64,000 bases of DNA from contig NZ_CP088952.1 of NCBI RefSeq assembly GCF_021165955.1, positions 3,782,001 to 3,846,000 of the forward strand. Reading direction: 5' to 3'. This DNA is from Massilia endophytica (GTDB lineage: Bacteria > Pseudomonadota > Gammaproteobacteria > Burkholderiales > Burkholderiaceae_D). Positions 60,303-64,000 of the stretch are shown here, piece by piece. A program made the translations under genes and the position numbers. The notes below the pieces were generated by a model that saw only the letters and a list, made by a program, of their open reading frames with translations, ran no database searches and was not told where the DNA came from. The number at the start of each line of letters is the position of its first letter. The first letter of the stretch is position 1.

Positions 60303-61081
60303 GGCGCCTCCGGACGGAATTCGCTGGCGATGCCGGGCACTGCAGTCTTCAGCTCCTTCTCCACCATGCGCGCAAAGAGGGAAGCTCCCTTGGGCCCGAC
60401 ATGGGTGTAGTCGAAGGCGCTCCTGGGTGCGCCCTGGGGTTCGGCGGCGGCGCCGCTCGCGGGCGCCGCAGGCGCTGCGGGCCTGGGTTCCACGGCGAGG
60501 GTATCCGCCTCGTCCGGTCCCATGGCCTGCACTGCCGCGTAGCTGTCGGCGTTCAGGTCGAGCAGCGGCACGTTCTTTGCGGCTGCCGTCTTGCGGATCA
60601 CCTCCGCCCAGGGGGCGAGATTGTTTTCCAGTACGCCGTTCCTGAAGCTGCGGCGTGTCAGCGGCGTCACGAGCACGGGATTGCCGCCCAGGGCGCGCAC
60701 TTCGTCGACATAGCGCGCCATGTTGACGGGGAATTCGGTCGCCAGGTCGGTGGAGCGTCCGGGCTTGCCCGGCTGGTCGTTGTGGCCGAACTGGATCAGC
60801 ACATAGGTGCTGCGGTAGGCCGCGCTGCCGCGCAGCAGGCCCTGCACCTCGTCCCAGCGGCCTTCGGCGCGGAAGCTGCCGGAGCTGCGGCCGCCCTTGG
60901 CGAGATTCAGGCAGGTGTCGGCGCGGATCACGCGCGCGCAGAAGGCGTCGCCGTAGCCGCTGGCGTTGGCCATGGTGGAGTCGCCCACCAGGATGAAGCG
61001 TACCGGCCGCGCGTCGGGAGCGGCGGCCAGCGCGGCGGCGGCCGAGATCATGGACAGCGCCGCGGCAAACATTCGTTTCAT
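60299..61081 (-). CDS. Rhamnogalacturonan/pectin acetylesterase, CE12-type SGNH hydrolase
   Basis: The 260-residue exported esterase (signal MKRMFAAALSMISAAAALAAA) has the SGNH motifs: FILVGDSTMAN with the nucleophile Ser (about 36), NLAKGGRSSGSF with the Gly (about 62), FGHNDQPG with the Asn (about 100) and DYTHVGPKGA with the Asp-His pair near the C-terminus. This is the rhamnogalacturonan acetylesterase (CE12) pattern, which removes acetyl groups from pectin. I use the ATG at 61081 with GGAAAG upstream; the longer frame crosses the terminator. It overlaps the fusion gene by 4 bases. Confidence 0.88.
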   Translation of the reverse strand: MKRMFAAALSMISAAAALAAAPDARPVRFILVGDSTMANASGYGDAFCARVIRADTCLNLAKGGRSSGSFRAEGRWDEVQGLLRGSAAYRSTYVLIQFGHNDQPGKPGRSTDLATEFPVNMARYVDEVRALGGNPVLVTPLTRRSFRNGVLENNLAPWAEVIRKTAAAKNVPLLDLNADSYAAVQAMGPDEADTLAVEPRPAAPAAPASGAAAEPQGAPRSAFDYTHVGPKGASLFARMVEKELKTAVPGIASEFRPEAP

Positions 61082-61093
61082 ATGCTTTCCCGT

Positions 61094-61122
61094 AAACGAA
61101 AAGCGGGCGCCGGAGCGCCCGC
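61094..61122 (-). terminator. Terminator/attenuator between the receptor and esterase genes
   Basis: On the minus strand GCGGGCGC-TCCG-GCGCCCGC (61103-61122) is followed by TTTTCGTTT (61094-61102), just after the receptor stop codon. Since the esterase gene follows 13 bases later with no separate promoter visible, this probably ends part of the transcripts and keeps enzyme levels below receptor levels. Confidence 0.75.
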
Positions 61123-61130
61123 AGGTTTCA

Positions 61131-63830
61131 TCAGAAGGTGTAGGTCGCACGCAGATTGTACGAGCGTCCGATCGGGCTGGCCGCGCTGCTCAGGTAGCCG
61201 AAGGAATAGCCGCTGTGGTTCGTCACCGGCGGGTTCGTGTCGAACACGTTGGTGATGCCTGCCACGATCTGGATATTCTTGAAGCCCTTGTAGCCCACGG
61301 TCAGGTTCCACGGCTTGTAGGAATTGATGTCGCGCCAGTACTGCTGCGCCACCAGATTCTGGTCTTCGTACTTCGAGTTGTAGTTCTGCGTTGCCTGCGC
61401 GGTCCAGTCACCCTTGCTCCAGTTCAGGCGCAGGGTGTGCTTCCAGCGGTAGGTGATGATCGGGAAGCTGGAGGTGGTGCCGTTGCTGGCATTGCCGAAG
61501 CGGCCGATGTTCGAAACCCATTCCTCGCCCGGGAAGAGCTGGTTGTCGAACCGGGTCAGGTAGGTGCCGTCCAGCTGGACGCGGAAGTCGCCGTAGCTGG
61601 TGCGCGGGAAGCTGTAGCTGGCCGACACGTCGATACCGGCTGCCTTCTGGCCGCCCAGGTTCATGGTGGTGTTGTTGAAGTAGGCCAGGGTGCCGTCCGG
61701 ATTGCGCACGAAGAGCGAAGCGTACTTCGCCGGATTCAGGAAGTACACCTGTTCGGGCAAGTTCGCCAGCATGTCCTTCATGCGGATGTTCCAGTAATCG
61801 AAGGACAGGGTCAGCGACTTGGTCGGCTCGATCACGGTGCCCAGAGTGAAGCCGCGCGATTCCTCAGGCTTCAGGTTCGGGTTGGAACCCACCTGCTTCG
61901 GCAGCTGCACGTTGCAGACCTCGGACTGCACATAGCCCGGCAGCGGCTTGCCCGTGCCAGCCACGCCTGGCGTGCCGCCAGGGCACAGGACCGGATCGTC
62001 CCAGCGGCCCGAGCTCTTGCCCGTGGCGCCGGGCAGGCGGTAGCCGTAGGCGTCGAACAGGGTCGGTGCGCGGAAGCCGGTGTTGGCCGAACCGCGGAAC
62101 ATGATGGCCTTGCTCGGCTCCCAGCGGAAGCTGGCCTTCGGATTGAAGGTGTTGCCGAAGTCGCTGAAGTAGTCGTCGCGGCCCGCCACGTTGATGGTCA
62201 GGGTCTTGGTCAGCGGAATATCCAGTTCGGCGTAAATGGCGGCCACGTTGCGCGCGCCTTCGCCGTGCGAGGAAGTGCTGTTCAGGTAAGTCACCTGGTT
62301 CTGGATCGGCAGCTTGTCGTCGCGCGTGGTGTCGCGGTGCAGGTCGGCGCCGATGGCCAGGGCCATGGAGCCGCCCTGCAGCTCCATCAGCGAGCGGCTG
62401 GCGGTGAAGTCGATGCCCTTGTAGGTGCTGCGGGAATCGCGGTTCTTCTGGCCATCCACCGAAATGGTCTTCAGGTAGTCGCGGCCCGCCTGGTCCTGCA
62501 GGCCGAATGGGTTCAGCGCGCCGGATTTCAGCCCGTCCAGCAGCCCCTGGCCGGTGACGAAGCCGGTGTCATAGTAGTTTTCGCGGTCGCTCAGGCCGAT
62601 CACCAGGCCGGTGCGGTAGTCCCAGGCGCCCCACTTGCCTTCGTCGACGAAGGCAAGGCGCTGGTTGATCTGCTTGTCCTTCTGGATGGCGACGCCCAGG
62701 TCGGCCACGGACCAGGTCACGGTCAGCGGTTCGCCCTTCAGGCCGGCGACGGCAGGCACGCCGCCGCTGCCGCCCGGATACCACTTGGAGCTGGAGGGCA
62801 GGATGGCGTTCACGCCGTTCACGGCGACCGCATTGGTGGGGTTGCGCGCGGCCAGGATATGCTCCTGGCCGCGGGTGTACTCGACCTGGAAGGTGTGGTC
62901 TTCGCTGATCTGCTTCGTGGCGCGGGCGTAGAAGCTCACCTGCTGGTTCTCGTGCAGGGCGGTGCCGTACTCGTTGCTGTTCAGGATACAGGTGTTCTTC
63001 GCGCCGATCTTCGAGTATGGCGGCGAGCACTTGCCCGCGTAGGGGTTCTGCGCAGTCTTGTTGGTGGAGGTGGTGAAGTTGGCCGGCATGGCGTTGCCGC
63101 CGCTGCCCAGGGTGGGCGCACGGCCGATGCTGGTGAGCAGTTCATCCGAGCTCAGTTCCGCGCGGTCCTTCGAGGCCAGGCGGCTGCGGTCGTGGAAGTC
63201 GATGGTGGCGTAGGCGGCCCAGCCGTCCTTCGCCAGACTGCCCTTGCCGAAGGTCAGGGTGGCGCGGCGCTCGTCGCCGCCGCCCGATTTCTCGGGAGTC
63301 ACCACCTGGCCCGTGATCTGGGCGCCTTCGAACTCGCGCTTGGTGATGAAGTTCACCACGCCGCCGATGGCGTCCGAACCGTAGATGGAGGAGGCGCCAT
63401 CGCGCAGGATCTCCACGCGCTGCAGGGCGCTGAAGGGAATCGTGTCCAGGTTGGCGTAGCCGTCGGCGATGGCCTCGTTGGCGAGGCGGCGGCCGTTCAG
63501 CAGAACCAGGGTGCGGTTCACGCCCAGGCCGCGCAGGTTGATGTTGGTGCCGGAACCGGCATTGGACGGCGCCAGCGATGCCGACTGCGGCAGCGCCATC
63601 ATCACGTCCGCCAGCGTGGTCATGCCGCGCTGGGTGAATTCTTCCGCCTTGATGGTGGTGACAGGCAGGGCCTCTTCGCTGGCCATGCGCTTGATGCTGG
63701 AGCCGGTCACCTCCACGCGCGCCATCGACGCCTCGTTCTGTGCCGCCGCCTGATTGGCCACTGCCATTACCGCCATCGCGATCGAGGTCAGTACAAAACG
63801 TTTGGCCCCTGGGTTTTCGCGCTTGTTCAT
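61131..63830 (-). CDS. TonB-dependent receptor of the pectin locus
   Basis: The 899-residue protein has a signal peptide (about 1-30, ending VANQAAA), a TonB-box-like ARVEVTGSSIKR, a plug domain (TTLADVMMALPQSAS, INLRGLGVNRTLVLLNGRRLANEA, ILRDGASSIYGSDAIGGVVNFIT, about 70-165) and a beta-barrel ending RSYNLRATYTF, with the canonical aromatic last residue. AAGGAG precedes the ATG. It opens a minus-strand operon with pectin-degrading enzymes, so it most likely takes up galacturonan or rhamnogalacturonan fragments. Confidence 0.92.
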   Translation of the reverse strand: MNKRENPGAKRFVLTSIAMAVMAVANQAAAQNEASMARVEVTGSSIKRMASEEALPVTTIKAEEFTQRGMTTLADVMMALPQSASLAPSNAGSGTNINLRGLGVNRTLVLLNGRRLANEAIADGYANLDTIPFSALQRVEILRDGASSIYGSDAIGGVVNFITKREFEGAQITGQVVTPEKSGGGDERRATLTFGKGSLAKDGWAAYATIDFHDRSRLASKDRAELSSDELLTSIGRAPTLGSGGNAMPANFTTSTNKTAQNPYAGKCSPPYSKIGAKNTCILNSNEYGTALHENQQVSFYARATKQISEDHTFQVEYTRGQEHILAARNPTNAVAVNGVNAILPSSSKWYPGGSGGVPAVAGLKGEPLTVTWSVADLGVAIQKDKQINQRLAFVDEGKWGAWDYRTGLVIGLSDRENYYDTGFVTGQGLLDGLKSGALNPFGLQDQAGRDYLKTISVDGQKNRDSRSTYKGIDFTASRSLMELQGGSMALAIGADLHRDTTRDDKLPIQNQVTYLNSTSSHGEGARNVAAIYAELDIPLTKTLTINVAGRDDYFSDFGNTFNPKASFRWEPSKAIMFRGSANTGFRAPTLFDAYGYRLPGATGKSSGRWDDPVLCPGGTPGVAGTGKPLPGYVQSEVCNVQLPKQVGSNPNLKPEESRGFTLGTVIEPTKSLTLSFDYWNIRMKDMLANLPEQVYFLNPAKYASLFVRNPDGTLAYFNNTTMNLGGQKAAGIDVSASYSFPRTSYGDFRVQLDGTYLTRFDNQLFPGEEWVSNIGRFGNASNGTTSSFPIITYRWKHTLRLNWSKGDWTAQATQNYNSKYEDQNLVAQQYWRDINSYKPWNLTVGYKGFKNIQIVAGITNVFDTNPPVTNHSGYSFGYLSSAASPIGRSYNLRATYTF

Positions 63831-64000
63831 GCTTCAGTCTCCTTAGTTGTTCAGATGGTGCTGCGGGTGGAACACCTCGCGTGTTCCGTGCCGCTGAAAC
63901 GAGGGCCAGGGGCCGAGGTTGCAGGCGGTCGATAATCTGTTGCGCTCTCCGGCGCCTGTTTATCCGCGCGAGAAAGTCCTCGTCACGCGTTCGAGGTGGG
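63831..64000 (-). promoter_or_regulatory. Upstream region of the pectin receptor gene with an inverted repeat
   Basis: No gene is visible in these 170 bases. GGAACAC-CTCGC-GTGTTCC (63869-63887) is a perfect 7-bp dyad 39 bases before the receptor start. It could be an operator for a regulator encoded outside the window or a leader hairpin. I cannot point to a convincing -10/-35 pair here. Confidence 0.4.

Noticed and set aside
57855..60410. Plus-strand frame of 851 codons opposite the GH28-CE8 fusion
   Set aside because: Antisense shadow; the minus strand shows two complete catalytic domains.
60966..63935. Plus-strand frame of 989 codons opposite the pectin receptor
   Set aside because: Antisense shadow of a high-GC gene; composition is Val/Ala/Gly/His-rich with no domain.

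Overview
The window looks like a chromosomal segment of a high-GC betaproteobacterium of the Oxalobacteraceae (Massilia/Duganella/Telluria type). This is inferred from the rpsU-yqeY-dnaG-rpoD macromolecular-synthesis cluster, the long Lys/Ala-rich N-terminus of RpoD, the tRNA-linked miaA and mutL genes, and the mix of plant-polysaccharide enzymes with TonB-dependent receptors. No taxonomic search was possible.

Layout. 1-1.3 kb: the end of a reductase gene, a low-GC NYN-domain gene and a tRNA with anticodon CAU (probably Ile2). 1.3-6.7 kb (minus strand): rpoD, dnaG, a yqeY-like gene and rpsU. 6.8-25 kb: mainly housekeeping and regulatory genes: a BaiN/HI0933-type flavoprotein, ybiB, aroG, tsaD, two LysR regulators divergent from a short-chain dehydrogenase, an ion channel, two cyclic-di-GMP-type proteins (one with a damaged GGDEF motif), plsY, ybaK, xerD and ogt. 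25-31 kb: a complete TRAP dicarboxylate-type transporter (dctPQM) divergent from its two-component system (dctS-dctR type). 31-42 kb: a MarR regulator, a CPBP protease, queG, tsaE-amiC, a mutarotase, an alpha carbonic anhydrase, dedA, a cyclophilin, mutL-miaA and an elongator tRNA-Met. 42.5-50.8 kb: a six-gene plus-strand sugar operon (LacI regulator, AGE-family isomerase, PfkB kinase, FucP-type MFS transporter, TonB-dependent receptor, secreted YdcF-like protein). It is best read as mannose or mannoside use: isomerisation to fructose, then phosphorylation. 50.8-55.7 kb: a racemase, a VOC protein, an orphan Hcp type VI secretion module, an amidohydrolase and a thioredoxin. 55.8-63.8 kb (minus strand): a pectin-use operon with a TonB-dependent receptor, a CE12-type acetylesterase, a GH28-CE8 fusion and a second GH28.

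The most interesting element is the three-gene module at 52.0-53.4 kb. An hcp gene is followed by a short, signal-less MepA-like (M74) murein endopeptidase with all metal and catalytic histidines in place, then by a small secreted protein whose start codon overlaps the endopeptidase stop. The layout fits a type VI secretion tube protein, its peptidoglycan-cleaving cargo and a periplasmic immunity protein, in DNA visibly less GC-rich than its surroundings. Other points are the polygalacturonase-pectin methylesterase fusion, a GAF-GGDEF protein with GGAEL in place of GGDEF, an unusual tRNA-Ile2 gene with an enlarged D-loop and a palindromic promoter spacer, and a 108-nt hairpin repeat beside ybiB.
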